This document shows positions 23,803 to 32,291 of a stretch of DNA of 64,000 nucleotides, piece by piece; position 1 is the first letter of the stretch, and each line of letters starts with the position of its first letter. A program made the translations under genes and the position numbers. Source of the DNA: DASXQK01 sp963724385 (lineage in GTDB: Bacteria; Pseudomonadota; Alphaproteobacteria; Dongiales; Dongiaceae); NCBI GenBank assembly GCA_963724385.1, contig CAVRUJ010000001.1, positions 1,178,001 to 1,242,000 on the forward strand, in the 5' to 3' direction. The notes beneath the pieces are model-generated. The model ran no database searches and had not been told where the DNA came from. It saw nothing but the letters and a program-made list of their open reading frames with translations.

Positions 23803-23846
23803 AGCCAATATGGCAACCTACGTCAACAGGTCTGTTGCCGATTAGT
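23803..23846. promoter_or_regulatory. Leftward operator sites (OL-like)
   Basis: AGCCAATATGGCAAC (23803-23817) and GTTGCCGATTAGT (23834-23846) lie upstream of the leftward early operon, with centres about 30 bp apart. They match the sites at 24975-25049 between the repressor and Cro-like genes. The arrangement is that of a lambda-type operator. Confidence 0.6.
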
Positions 23847-23863
23847 CAACAAACCGATGCCAA

Positions 23864-24241
23864 CTAGGGGCCTCGCGGCGCGATATCGTCCATCATGATG
23901 TAGAAACTGTCGACTGAACCATCTTGGAGCATGATCTCACCGCGAGCTTCGTCAACCGCCCCCGCTGGGAGAGCCACCCTAATAGTGGACGTAATCGTGA
24001 AGCCCACATTGGGCGGAAGCGGCAGGCAGCGTCCTTGGGCGCTGAGCTGGTTGAAGAAATCCTGGCTGAAAGTCTCCGGATGCTTCACCGCGTCTTCCCA
24101 CTCCGCCGTCGAGTTCGGATCGGCGCAAGTGACGACGGCATCGCCTTTGGAATGACGAAGAGCCTGCGCGTTCACATCACCCGCCGCCATGCCAATCAAT
24201 AGCGCCGCGAAAGCCGCGGCAGAGGGCAATGGGATGTGCAT
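23864..24241 (-). CDS. Exported protein next to the repressor
   Basis: A 125-residue protein with a clear signal peptide (MHIPLPSAAAFAALLIGMAAG, ending near VNAQ). The mature part has two Cys residues, probably a disulfide, and a beta-rich look (PPNVGFTITSTIRVALPAG). It lies 14 bases after the repressor stop on the same strand, so it is probably expressed from the lysogen. Such a position is typical of a lysogenic conversion gene. No family is recognised. Confidence 0.65.
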   Translation of the reverse strand: MHIPLPSAAAFAALLIGMAAGDVNAQALRHSKGDAVVTCADPNSTAEWEDAVKHPETFSQDFFNQLSAQGRCLPLPPNVGFTITSTIRVALPAGAVDEARGEIMLQDGSVDSFYIMMDDIAPRGP

Positions 24242-24255
24242 GACGCGGTGCCTTC

Positions 24256-24967
24256 CTAAGTGCCATCCATTCCGATCGGCTTGGAGAAGCTGACCACGAG
24301 AGCTGCGATGACCAGGTCCTCGCCGTCGTCATCCGAGTTGCCATTGGGAACAGGCCACGGCTGCTGATACGCCGGATCAGTCGATTCGGGCCAGAGCCAC
24401 GCTTGTCCCTCGACTACTTTGTATCGCTTGATTGTCGCTTCTGTAAGGCCGCTCCGATCGCGCCGATGAACCACGACATAGGCTCCGTTCTGGATTTCGA
24501 GCGGCTGGCCCGTTTCTCTCAACCGTCGCGTCCCGAGCTCGACCACTCCGACGCAGATAACATAGGAGCCTTCGGGAAATGTTCTGTTCATCGAATTGCC
24601 GACGACGCGGAGCGCGAAAGCCGGCATGCCGGCATAGGCCGTTCCGATCACCGCCGAGATCTCGTACTGATCACTCGGTGACCATTCTAGAGCTTCCCGC
24701 CATTGGCCGGCCTGCACCGCGCCGACGACCTTGATCGACCTCGGCCGTGCGGATCGCGCCGATTCGTCGGTTGTCGGCGGCCGATGGAAGAGATCTTCCG
24801 GGCGAATTGACAGAGCAGACGCAGAGTCGGGCCATCCACTTGGTGGTGAGGCCGCGATCCGAACGTTCAAGCTTCGATATCTGGGTCTTATCAGTACCGA
24901 CGGCTTCGCCGAGTTCCTGCAGCGTCAAGCCGCGATGCTCACGCCATTCCCTGAGGAAATGATCCAT
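24256..24967 (-). pseudogene. CI/LexA-type repressor, frameshifted
   Basis: The N-terminal helix-turn-helix (MDHFLREWREHRGLTLQELG, then GTDKTQISKLERSDRGLT, KWMARL) is in one frame and the C-terminal S24 peptidase domain (VGAVQAGQWREALEW, the catalytic Ser in VVGNSMNRTFPEGSYVI, and the Lys region EATIKRYKV) is in another. They join near 24823, where one extra T in the coding strand breaks the frame. If real, the lysogeny repressor loses its self-cleaving and dimerising half. It is divergent from the Cro-like gene with operators between them. Confidence 0.8.
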
Positions 24968-24974
24968 GCCGCCA

Positions 24975-25049
24975 CGTTGCCGGAATGGCAACGTCGGGTC
25001 AGTCGCCAATGCGGCAACTAGATGATTGACGATAGTTGCCGTATTGGCT
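24975..25049. promoter_or_regulatory. Rightward operator sites (OR-like)
   Basis: Three related sites lie between the divergent repressor and Cro-like genes: the palindrome CGTTGCCGGAATGGCAACG (24975-24993), CGCCAATGCGGCAAC (25004-25018) and GTTGCCGTATTGGCT (25035-25049). Their centres are 27 and 31 bp apart. The leftward promoter region near 23.8 kb has two more copies. Confidence 0.65.
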
Positions 25050-25061
25050 ACCTTATGCAAC

Positions 25062-25298
25062 ATGGTTCTGGCGGACTATCTAAAGACTGAGCATCTGAGT
25101 GCTGCCGAATTCGCGCGCTCGCTGGGCGTCAGCCGCTCGATCGTGCTCCGCTGGGCGAAGAGGGAACGCACACCTCGCGGCGCCCAAATCAAGCGCATCA
25201 CTTCCCTGACGGGCGGCCGAGTTACCGCCGCCGACTTCTTCGATGAGCCCGCAGCGAGGCCGCCGCATGATCCGCTGGCTCCGCTCATTGCTTCGTAA
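25062..25298 (+). CDS. Cro-like helix-turn-helix protein
   Basis: A 78-residue protein with the helix-turn-helix HLSAAEFARSLGVSRSIVLR and a short basic wing (WAKRERTPRGAQIKRITSLT). It is of the Cro/YdaS kind and is the first gene of the rightward operon, divergent from the repressor. It likely switches the phage to lytic growth. The ATG at 25062 lies 12 bases after the nearest operator. Confidence 0.75.
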   Translation: MVLADYLKTEHLSAAEFARSLGVSRSIVLRWAKRERTPRGAQIKRITSLTGGRVTAADFFDEPAARPPHDPLAPLIAS

Positions 25299-25365
25299 GG
25301 CCTCGGGTATCGATGCCCTCGAACGGCGCCTGGCGCTGATCGCGATGGAGGCGCGCCGGCAATGA
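25267..25365 (+). CDS. Small basic phage protein (32 residues)
   Basis: A short frame starting inside the end of the Cro-like gene (MIRWLRSLLRKASGIDALER) and ending in an ATGA overlap with the next gene. The product is a basic amphipathic helix. Confidence 0.4.
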   Translation: MIRWLRSLLRKASGIDALERRLALIAMEARRQ

Positions 25366-25589
25366 CGGAGCAGCTCCGCGCCGATGAGGTTGTCCAGGTC
25401 GGCCGCCGGCGGGGCAGGGTGGTCTCCTATCGCGTAACAGATCGCGGCCAACTCTGCCGCATTCAATTCGACACCGACGGCGATCCACGGCCGAGCGACT
25501 ACCCGCCCGGCGGTGAATACGTCGAGCTCTTCGCTTCATCCCCCAAAATCTCCCGCGCCGCGCCTGTCCCTGAAGGGAATGTGGCATGA
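25362..25589 (+). CDS. Small phage protein (75 residues)
   Basis: A beta-rich small protein (VVQVGRRRGRVVSYRVTDRG, LCRIQFDTDGDPRPSDYP). It overlaps both neighbours by ATGA. Function unknown. Confidence 0.5.
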   Translation: MTEQLRADEVVQVGRRRGRVVSYRVTDRGQLCRIQFDTDGDPRPSDYPPGGEYVELFASSPKISRAAPVPEGNVA

Positions 25590-25992
25590 GCGCCCTGGCC
25601 TATCTCCGGACTCCTGGGCGGAACAGCTCGGGTTCGGCTGGCCGGAGGAAATCGTCCCGGCGGGACGAAAATCCCCGTCCGCCCGCGACGAAGATGGACA
25701 CCAACGACCTGACCAAGGCGCTCTACCTCGCGCTGCATCGCGCCTTCGACGGGCCGATGCGCCGATCAAGCGCATCGCCCGCATCGCCAACAGCAACGAG
25801 CGCGCCGCCAAGGACTGGTGGGGCGGCAAGAACCTGCCCAATGCCGTGCACCTGCTGAAACTCATGGCCCAGGTGCCAGAGTTCGCCGGCGAGGTCCGCC
25901 GCCTGACCGGCATGGAAGCCGACCTCGAGCCGGAATTCGCCGCCGCCTTCAACGAGGCGATGCGGGCGTTCTCCAAGCTGAAGGGCCGCTGA
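25586..25992 (+). pseudogene. Frameshifted phage protein
   Basis: From an ATGA-overlapping start the frame reads to MDTNDLTKALYLALHRAFDG (25694-25753); the rest of the protein (PIKRIARIANSNERAAKDWW, VHLLKLMAQVPEFAGEVRRL, ending AFSKLKGR) is in the next frame, joined near 25757, where one more G in GGG would restore it. The C-terminal half resembles small helical DNA-associated phage proteins. An ATG at 25694 may be the true start. Function unknown. Confidence 0.55.
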
Positions 25993-25993
25993 G

Positions 25994-26185
25994 ATGGCCC
26001 GGGGGCATCGATGCCCGCGAGCCGGTGTCCCCACGGTGGGCCCGGCCAATCCGATCACCTTCCAGAAGGGCAAGCTGGACGGTCGGAGGGTAGGGCCTCT
26101 TGCCCCCGCCGCGGATCCGTCGCGGGAATTACGGGAAAAGCCGGGGGATCGCCGGCCCAGAGGGTGGAAGGCCCTCACCGCATGA
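25994..26185 (+). CDS. Small phage protein (63 residues)
   Basis: A Pro/Arg-rich protein starting MARGHRCPRAGVPTVG, between overlapping neighbours. It has little predicted structure; the overlap with the next ATG (ATGA) is the main support. Confidence 0.4.
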   Translation: MARGHRCPRAGVPTVGPANPITFQKGKLDGRRVGPLAPAADPSRELREKPGDRRPRGWKALTA

Positions 26186-26433
26186 CCGCCACGCTCCAAG
26201 TCTTGCGCGAGCTGATCCGGGTCCATGTCACCGGCCCGGCGGTCGAACTGGCCGAGATCGAGGCCGACACGCGGCTCTCCGAGGATCTCGACTATGGCCA
26301 GGCAATCGATCTCGCCTATGGGGTCTGGCAGCGCTTCCGGGTCGATATCCCGGCACCGAGGATCCCCGGGAAGACTGTGGCCGAGCTCGTCGCCCTGATC
26401 GAGCAGGCCGCCGGCGACAGGACCGCGGCATGA
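26182..26433 (+). CDS. Acyl-carrier-protein-like phage protein without the carrier Ser
   Basis: An 83-residue helical protein that follows the ACP pattern: a first helix (TATLQVLRELIRVHVTG), ADTRLSEDLDYGQAIDLAYG, RFRVDIPAPRIPGKTVAELV and a last helix. In an ACP the phosphopantetheine Ser sits in a DSL motif at the start of helix 2; here the place is DYG, so it cannot carry an acyl group in the normal way. The resemblance is my own reading of the pattern and the role is unknown. Confidence 0.55.
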   Translation: MTATLQVLRELIRVHVTGPAVELAEIEADTRLSEDLDYGQAIDLAYGVWQRFRVDIPAPRIPGKTVAELVALIEQAAGDRTAA

Positions 26434-26519
26434 CCCGCACCTTCGCCGCCATCATCGCCATCGGCCTAGCGATCGGGATCATCGGCCTGGTGCTGATCTG
26501 GCTGGTGCCCACGCCATGA
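26430..26519 (+). CDS. Single-membrane-span small protein (29 residues)
   Basis: A short frame with ATGA overlaps at both ends. The product is almost entirely one membrane helix (TFAAIIAIGLAIGIIGLVLI) with a short tail. Confidence 0.5.
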   Translation: MTRTFAAIIAIGLAIGIIGLVLIWLVPTP

Positions 26520-27085
26520 TCCAAACGGACGCTCCCCTCTGGGTCCCCTCTCGGGAGGTGTCCGATGCCGCTGCCGGCCAAGACCTGCCCCCAGGCGGCC
26601 GGCAGCGGCACCCCAACCGCCGCAGGTCGCTGAACCTCCGCTTCCGCTTCCCGGTCGATCCGGAGCGGCCGGGCAGGCGCTATCACCTCGGCATCGGCTT
26701 TTACGGCGAGGAAGGCTGGCGGCCCGGGGAGATCTTCCTTCGCGGCCCCAAGACCGGTTCCGATGCCGACGCACAGCTCGACGACGCGGCCACCTACGCT
26801 TCGATGCTGATGCAGCACGGCTGCAGGGCCGAAGCGCTGGCCCATGGCAGCACGCGCGAGGCCGTGATGCGCGTGGCGCTGCAAATCGCCGCCGCGATCG
26901 AGGCTTTCGGGCCCGGCGTCGACCTGCAACACCTGGGTGTCGAGCCTGAGCGACGCCGCCATCACCCTCGCGCGAGCGGGCGGCATGGTCGCCTTTGCCG
27001 CCGGCCAGCGGCTTTCCAGCAACCCGCATGCGCTGGCGGGGGCCCCATGGCGAGCCTGGCGGGCGGGCTGGATCGGCGCCGCTAG
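26516..27085 (+). CDS. TSCPD-like phage protein (ends uncertain)
   Basis: The conserved middle (LNLRFRFPVDPERPGRRYHL, GEIFLRGPKTGSDADAQLDD, TYASMLMQHGCRAEALAHG) resembles the TSCPD domain found in some ribonucleotide reductases and as a separate small phage protein. The N-terminus is uncertain: an ATG at 26571 with a good GGGAGGT binding site reads in a different frame and would need a one-base shift near 26625. The last 45 residues of the open frame lie over the next gene and are probably not part of the native protein. Confidence 0.5.
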   Translation: MIQTDAPLWVPSREVSDAAAGQDLPPGGRQRHPNRRRSLNLRFRFPVDPERPGRRYHLGIGFYGEEGWRPGEIFLRGPKTGSDADAQLDDAATYASMLMQHGCRAEALAHGSTREAVMRVALQIAAAIEAFGPGVDLQHLGVEPERRRHHPRASGRHGRLCRRPAAFQQPACAGGGPMASLAGGLDRRR

Positions 27086-27098
27086 TGAAGCGTCACAC
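26937..27098 (+). CDS. Rmf/CrpP-like small phage protein
   Basis: A GTG-started protein of about 54 residues with the pattern GGMVAFAAGQRLSSNPHAL and APWRAWRAGWIGAA, which resembles the ribosome modulation factor/CrpP fold (an A..G..AF..G....NP......W..GW pattern). No stop is seen in this frame before the next gene starts at 27099; a one-base shift near 27080 would give TAG right after the GWIGAA end. Role unknown. Confidence 0.5.
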
Positions 27099-27277
27099 GT
27101 GAAACAGGCCGTGGCCGGGGCCGCAACCGCGCCGATTGGACCGAGACGGAAACGCTGCTGCTGCTGCGGCTCATCAAGGAGCCGGCGGTTGCGCTCAAAG
27201 AGGTCGCCCAAATCATCGGCCGCTCACGCGCGGCGGTGACGGTCAAGGCCTGCCGGCTGCGCAAGGAAGCCGCATGA
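27099..27277 (+). pseudogene. Small SANT/HTH-type DNA-binding protein, frameshifted
   Basis: The body (ADWTETETLLLLRLIKEP, ALKEVAQIIGRSRAAVTVKA, CRLRKEAA) is a small helix-turn-helix of the Myb/SANT-like kind. A GTG at 27099 with KQ is in another frame; one extra G near 27107 would join them. It ends in an ATGA overlap with the next gene. Confidence 0.55.
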
Positions 27278-27881
27278 GGCGGGACAGCGCCGAGCGCGAT
27301 GCTGATCAGGGCCTCGGCCGCCTGGGCCTGGACGCGACATCCGACCGCTCGCCCGGCTCGCCGTTCGCCCATCTCTGCCAGCACTGGTACGGCGAGGGGC
27401 ATTGCCTGGCGGAAGCTATCGCCAATGGCCGCTGCGAGGTGCATCGGGTCAAGAAGGCCGAGGCCGCCGAGGCGGCTAAACCGGCCGCCTCGGCAGCTGT
27501 GCCGCGGCAAGCAACCGAACCCGAAAATCCCCCGGATTCGTCAACCGGTCGCGCTGATCGCGGCCGGAAGCGAGGCCCCAGCAAGGGCGTGCCCGAAGGG
27601 ATGCGCCGCTATCACCAGCGCCGGCGCGAGGAGAAAGCGGCCAAGCCTGCGCCCGAAGAGAAACTGGTCCAGTTCGGCGCGGCCCGGCCGGCGCCGCTGG
27701 CGCGGGCCGGCGATCCTATCCGGTGCATGCCTATCCGAAGCCGCCCGAGGAGCGGAAGCTGCTCGACAAGCTGAAGGCCAAGGGCGGCTCGGTCGAGGCG
27801 GCCCGCGCGCTCAAGTGCTGGCGCAACGGCTGGAACTTTCCCGCCATCCGCAATTTGCTGGCGCAAGGGCCGCAGCCGTGA
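27274..27881 (+). pseudogene. Phage protein of unknown function, frameshifted
   Basis: An N-terminal part with HLCQHWYGEGHCLAEAIANG, a disordered Ala/Pro middle, and a basic segment (RKRGPSKGVPEGMRRYHQRR) are in one frame. The end (AYPKPPEERKLLDKLKAKGG, CWRNGWNFPAIRNLLAQG) is in another, joined near 27716 where CC should probably be CCC. The C-terminal part looks like a helical DNA-binding unit. No family recognised. Confidence 0.55.
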
Positions 27882-28516
27882 GCACCCAGGGCGAGATCTC
27901 AGGCTCCGGCAAGCGCGGCTATTACCGCGAGCCGCGGACGCATGACCGGCACAGCATGGATTTCTATATCGAGCCACGTTGGACGATAGATGCGCTGCTC
28001 GGTGCCGAGGCGATCCCGGGCGACGCATGGGACCCTGCCTGCGGCTCGGCACCATCCCCAAGCGCTGACGGATCGCGGGTCCACTGTACGGCACCGATGC
28101 GGCGCCCAGGGGCGACGGCCGGTGCATGACTTCCTGGGCATGGCCCGGCCGCCCGTCTGCGAAGTGGCCTCGATTATCACAAATCCGCCCTACGGCGTCG
28201 CTCAGGAGTTCGCGGAACGCGCGCTGTCGATCGCCACGACAAGGTGGCCCTGCTGGTTCAGTCAAAATTCCCCTACAGCCAGCGACGCCACAAGCTGTTT
28301 ACCAACGACGCGCCCGCCGAGCTCTATCTCCTCAGCAACCGACCATCCATGCCCCCAGGGGAGAATGTGTCGCCGGCGAAGTCGAGGCGAAGGGCGGAAA
28401 CTCGATACATGTGGATCGTCTGGGATCGCGAGCATGTCGGCCCGACGGAAGCGCATTGGCTGCGCAAGGGCGCGGCGGCGAAGTCGGCACCCGACCTGTT
28501 CGGGAGCGCGGCGTGA
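27878..28516 (+). pseudogene. DNA methyltransferase-like protein (NPPY), several frameshifts
   Basis: The pieces read: GTG start with RGYYREPRTHDRHSMDFYIE, the SAM-binding region (AWDPACGS, expected GTIPKAL next), EVASIITNPPYGVAQEFAER (the catalytic NPPY), and LVQSKFPYSQRRHKLF and WIVWDREHVGPTEAHW to the end. This is the layout of a class I N6-adenine-type methyltransferase of about 210 residues. At least three one-base losses break it (near 28057, 28092-28130 and 28238). It would be inactive as written. Confidence 0.65.
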
Positions 28517-29160
28517 CCGATCTCCCCAACGTGGTCTACGTGGGGGTGGCCGCTGATCGTTGGCAAGCGGGCGGCAACGACGACGTGGCGCGGTTGCAGC
28601 ACGGGATCGGCCTGGAGATTAACGGCCCGCTCTATGGGTACGGGCGGCTGGGCTGTATCCGCGCTGTGGCAGTGGCCGCCCTCGCACCTGGTCGTCGCTC
28701 GCGAATTGTATCGGCGGAGGAATTCGGCGACATGGTCGGCGATGATGAAAGGCGCTGCAAAAGGCAGGCGATCGGCACGGGAGCGCAGACGAGACGCGTC
28801 GTCGGCTTCGAATCCGGTTCAGCCTCTCGCGCCGCTCTCAAGATCGGCGATCTCTGCACCGGCGAACTATTTAATCTCGGCGGGAACGACGCCCCGTGAT
28901 GCTTCAAGCTCAAGAACGCGAACGGCCGCCGCTGGACCGGTCGCCTGAGGGCCGGCAAGAGCGCGCTCAGGCTGATGAGCGAGTTCATCGAGGCTCCGGA
29001 CGACGTCCGGCTCGACCGGCTGCTCGAGGCCTTCGTCGCCTGGAAGCGATCCGGCCAAGATCGGCGCGGCCTGTGTGTCGAGCCGGGCCTGTCGCGGCTC
29101 GATGCCTGGGGCAAGCGCAAGATCGAGGAACGCGAGCGCGCCGCGGAGCAGGGCCGATGA
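28513..29160 (+). pseudogene. Phage protein with in-frame TGA
   Basis: From a GTG overlapping the preceding stop, the frame reads 128 codons (TDLPNVVYVGVAADRWQAGG at the start, LKIGDLCTGELFNLGG near the end) to TGA at 28897-28899, and then stays open without a shift to 29160 (NANGRRWTGRLRAGK, SEFIEAPDDVRLDRLLEAF, AWGKRKIEERERAA). A Trp codon at the TGA would make one protein of 215 residues. The middle (about 28630-28760) may contain compensating shifts. Function unknown. Confidence 0.4.
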
Positions 29161-30256
29161 GCCGCTATGATGCCGCCGAGCTGGACGAGATCCGGGCCCG
29201 CGTCCCTCTACCCGAGCTGATCGCGAGCCTCGGCGTCGAGCTGAAGAAGAAGGGCCGCGAATACCTGGGCCTCTGTCCGTTCCACAGCGAACGCACGCCC
29301 AGCTTCACCGTGGTGCCCGGCCAGTTCTGGCATTGCTTCGGCTGCGGCGCGCATGGCGACGCGATCAGCTTCCTGATGCGGGTCAAGGGCATCGAGTTCA
29401 CGGCCGCGGTGGAAACCCTGGCCGATCGGTCGGGCGTTAGGCTCGGCCGGATGACCGAGGCCGAAAAGGCCCAGGTGGCGGCGCGCGCTCGCTTGGAGGC
29501 GGAGGCCGCGCGCCGAGAGCGCGCCCAGGCGACGGCGGACGCCCGGGAGATCTGGGCCACGTGCCATCCCGCCGGCGGCACTCTCGTCCAAACTTACCTG
29601 GAATCCCGCGGTATCAACCCCGAGGCGATCGGCGGCATCCCGCCGACGCTGCGCTACCACCCGGCGCTGCGCCTGGCGAAGGGCGACCATCGCCCGGCCA
29701 TGGTGGCGGCGGTGCAAGATCCGGCCGGCGCCATCGCCGCAGTCCACCGGACCTTCCTCGCCGCGGATGGGCAGGCAAGGCGGACGTGGAGCGGCCCAAG
29801 CGCATGTTTGGCCCCGTCTGGCAGGGCGCGGTGCGCCTGACGGCCAGGGCGGCGCACATGCTGATCGCCGAGGGGATCGAGACGGCCTGTCGGTCCTGGT
29901 ATCCCGGCGCAAGACCGGCGGGCGAGCATTGGCCCTCCTACGGGGTCTGGGCCGCGCTCAGCCTCGGCAACATCGCCGGCTCGGGCGACGACGACTATTT
30001 CGGCAAACCGCATCGGGCCAAGCGCAAAGGAGTACGTTTGCCGACCGTGGTCCCGGACATGAGCGGCCCGGGGTCGTGCTGCCGCCGGGACGAAGCGAGT
30101 AACGGTCTGCGCCGATGCGGACAACCGGGATCCCGAAGCGGCCGAGGCGCTGCTGTAGCGCGCGGCCGCACGCTTGGAGGCGCGCGGGATATGTGTGCGA
30201 TCGCCCGGCCGCCAGCTGGCATGGATTTCAACGACCTGCTGGCGGGTGCGGCATGA
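29157..30256 (+). pseudogene. DnaG-type primase (CHC2 zinc finger + Toprim), broken
   Basis: It starts by ATGA overlap. The N-terminus has the CHC2 zinc finger (YLGLCPFHSERTPSF and FWHCFGCGAHGDAISFLM) and then the primase core, followed after a shift near 29775 by the Toprim region (AHMLIAEGIETACRSW). Further shifts near 30068, 30086 and about 30205, and a TAG at 30156-30158 where CAG would fit (EALL-stop-RAAARLEARG), break the C-terminus. The intact protein would be about 360 residues and prime replication together with the helicase downstream. Confidence 0.8.
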
Positions 30257-30661
30257 TCTATTTCATTCGCATCGGCAAAGCCGGCCCCGTGAAAATCGGT
30301 TTTTCTACAAATGTACAATCCCGGATTCTCGCGCTCTGCAGACCTCCAATTCCGAGCCCTTGGTCTTACTGCGGAAATAGAGGGCGACCAAAGTACAGAA
30401 GCATGGTGCCACGAACATTACCAGCACCTGCGATTAAGGGGAGAGTGGTTCAGATATTGTCCGACGATGCTGTCCGTGTCGCCGGCGCCCACGGCGCCGA
30501 GACGGTGGCGCAGCTGCAGCCATCCGGGCTGCGGGAGTTTGCTGGAGTGGCCCGGAGATTATCCTGACGTTTGCGACGCCCATCACCCTCTCGGGTCGCA
30601 GCGCATCCGCCTCGTTCAAACGACGGCCGGCCTCTGGCGGCTAAGAATGGCTTCAGCATGA
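30253..30661 (+). pseudogene. T5orf172/GIY-YIG-like phage protein, frameshifted
   Basis: It begins MIYFIRIGKAGPVKIGFSTN and continues, after two shifts near 30335 and 30375, with AEIEGDQSTEAWCHEHYQHL and RGEWFRYC, the pattern of the T5orf172 (Mug113-like) domain related to GIY-YIG nucleases. After this, the open frame to 30661 holds a possible small zinc-ribbon peptide (CSHPGCGSLLEWPGDYPDVC). Role unknown. Confidence 0.6.
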
Positions 30662-32291
30662 CGGGCACCGGCGACGTTTCCCGGGCCATCGAAGAGGCGG
30701 CGCTGCCGCCCGACAATCGCGAGCTCGCCAAGGAACCGCGCAACGACATCGGCAACGGTCGACGCTTGCTGGCCCGCCACGGCCAGGACTTGTTCGACGT
30801 GGCAGAGGCGGGCTGGCACGTCTGGAACGGCAAGCGCTGGGAACTGAGCGCGGGCAGCGTGGCGGCCCTGGGCCCGAGGTGTTGCGCCTGGCCCACTTGA
30901 CGGCCCTTGGCATCGCGGACGAGGCCGACGCGGTCAGCAAAAGCGCGCCGAAACTTCCGCCGGCCGAAGACGAAAGCGAGGAGGCGAAGCGGCTCCGCGA
31001 GCTGCATGACGCACTTCTGGCTGGCAACCAATCATCGCAAGTTCGGCATCCTCAGCGGCAACCAAGGCAAGATCGAGGGGATGTTGAAGACGACGGCGCC
31101 CTATCTCCGACGCAAGCCCGACGACTTCGATCGCGATCCCTATCTCTTCAATTGCGACAACGGCACGTTACGCCTCGGCGCCGACCAGGTGGAGATCAAG
31201 GCCCACGCCCGCAGCGACCTGATCACGCATCTATCGCCGACCGTCTTCGATCCAGAAGCCTCCTGTCCGCTATTCCGCAAATACCTCGACCGCGTGCAGC
31301 CCGATCCCAACCAGCAACGCTTCCTGCAGGTCTGGTTCGGCTATTGCCTGTCGGGCCTGATCGTCGAACAGGTCCTGGCCATCCACCATGGGACGGGATC
31401 CAACGGCAAGTCGGTGCTGCTGGCACTCCTAATGTTCATTTTCGGCGATTACGCCGCCACGGTCCCGGTCGAGTCTTCATGCAGGAGCGCGAAGCGCGCG
31501 GCGGCGGCGAGGCGACGCCTGATATCGCCCGCCTGCCAGGCAAGCGCCTGGTCGTGGTCAGCGAGCCCGAGAAGAACGCGCGGCTTGCTGAATTCGTCGT
31601 CAAGACCGCAACCGGTGGAGGCAAGATGAACGCCCGCCGGCTGTTCGAGGGACAGTTCGAATTCGAGCCCGTGCTCAAGCTCAACATCGACTGCAACGCG
31701 AAGCCGATCATCACCGGCAACGATGAAGGGATCTGGCGGCGCGTGCTGATGGCCGACTGGCCGGAGTTCATTTCCAAGGCGGAGGCGGACAAGCACCTCA
31801 TCGACAAGCTCAAGGGCGAGGCGAGCGGGGTGCTCAACTGGCTACTCGACGGCTGGCGCATGTATCGCGAGGACGGCCTTTGGCTGCCGGACAGCGTGCT
31901 CGCCGCGACGGAGGAATACCGGGCCGAGAGCGACCCATTGCGCCAGTTCATCACCAGCTGCCTCAAGAAAGCGCCTGGCCAACGGATCGCCCGCGGGCGG
32001 CTCTATGCCGCCTATGAGAAGTGGTGCAGGGGCAGCGGGCTCGAACCGATGAAGGGCAACGCCTTCGGCCGGGCTATGACGCAGGTCGGCATCCGGCGCG
32101 AGACGATCGGCGTGACCTTCTATTGCGACGTTCGAACTGGTCGAGGCAGCGATGGAACAATCTGGAGGAATGGAGCAATCCGGCCTTCTGGCCCGATCCG
32201 CCGCCGCGATAGCGCTGTTTGGAGACGGCCCGGGGCCATTTGGAGGAAAATTGCTCCATTCCTCCAGATTGTTCCACCGACAAGTGGTTGA
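30658..32291 (+). pseudogene. P4/D5-type phage DNA helicase, several frameshifts
   Basis: The SF3-type helicase that unwinds phage DNA. N-terminal D5/P4 region: RRLLARHGQDLFDVAEAGWH, HRKFGILSGNQGKIEGMLK, LFNCDNGTLRLG. ATPase: IHHGTGSNGKSVLLALLM (Walker A), then LPGKRLVVVSEPEKNARL and KPIITGNDEGIWRRVLMADW. C-terminal winged helix: ARGRLYAAYEKWCRGSGL. Shifts are near 30880, 31010 and 31468. The last 130 bases of the open frame run into the repeat region and are probably not normal coding sequence. Confidence 0.82.

Noticed and set aside
24256..24967. Programmed ribosomal frameshift in the repressor
   Set aside because: No slippery heptamer or stimulatory structure is visible, and similar single-base shifts are frequent in this element.
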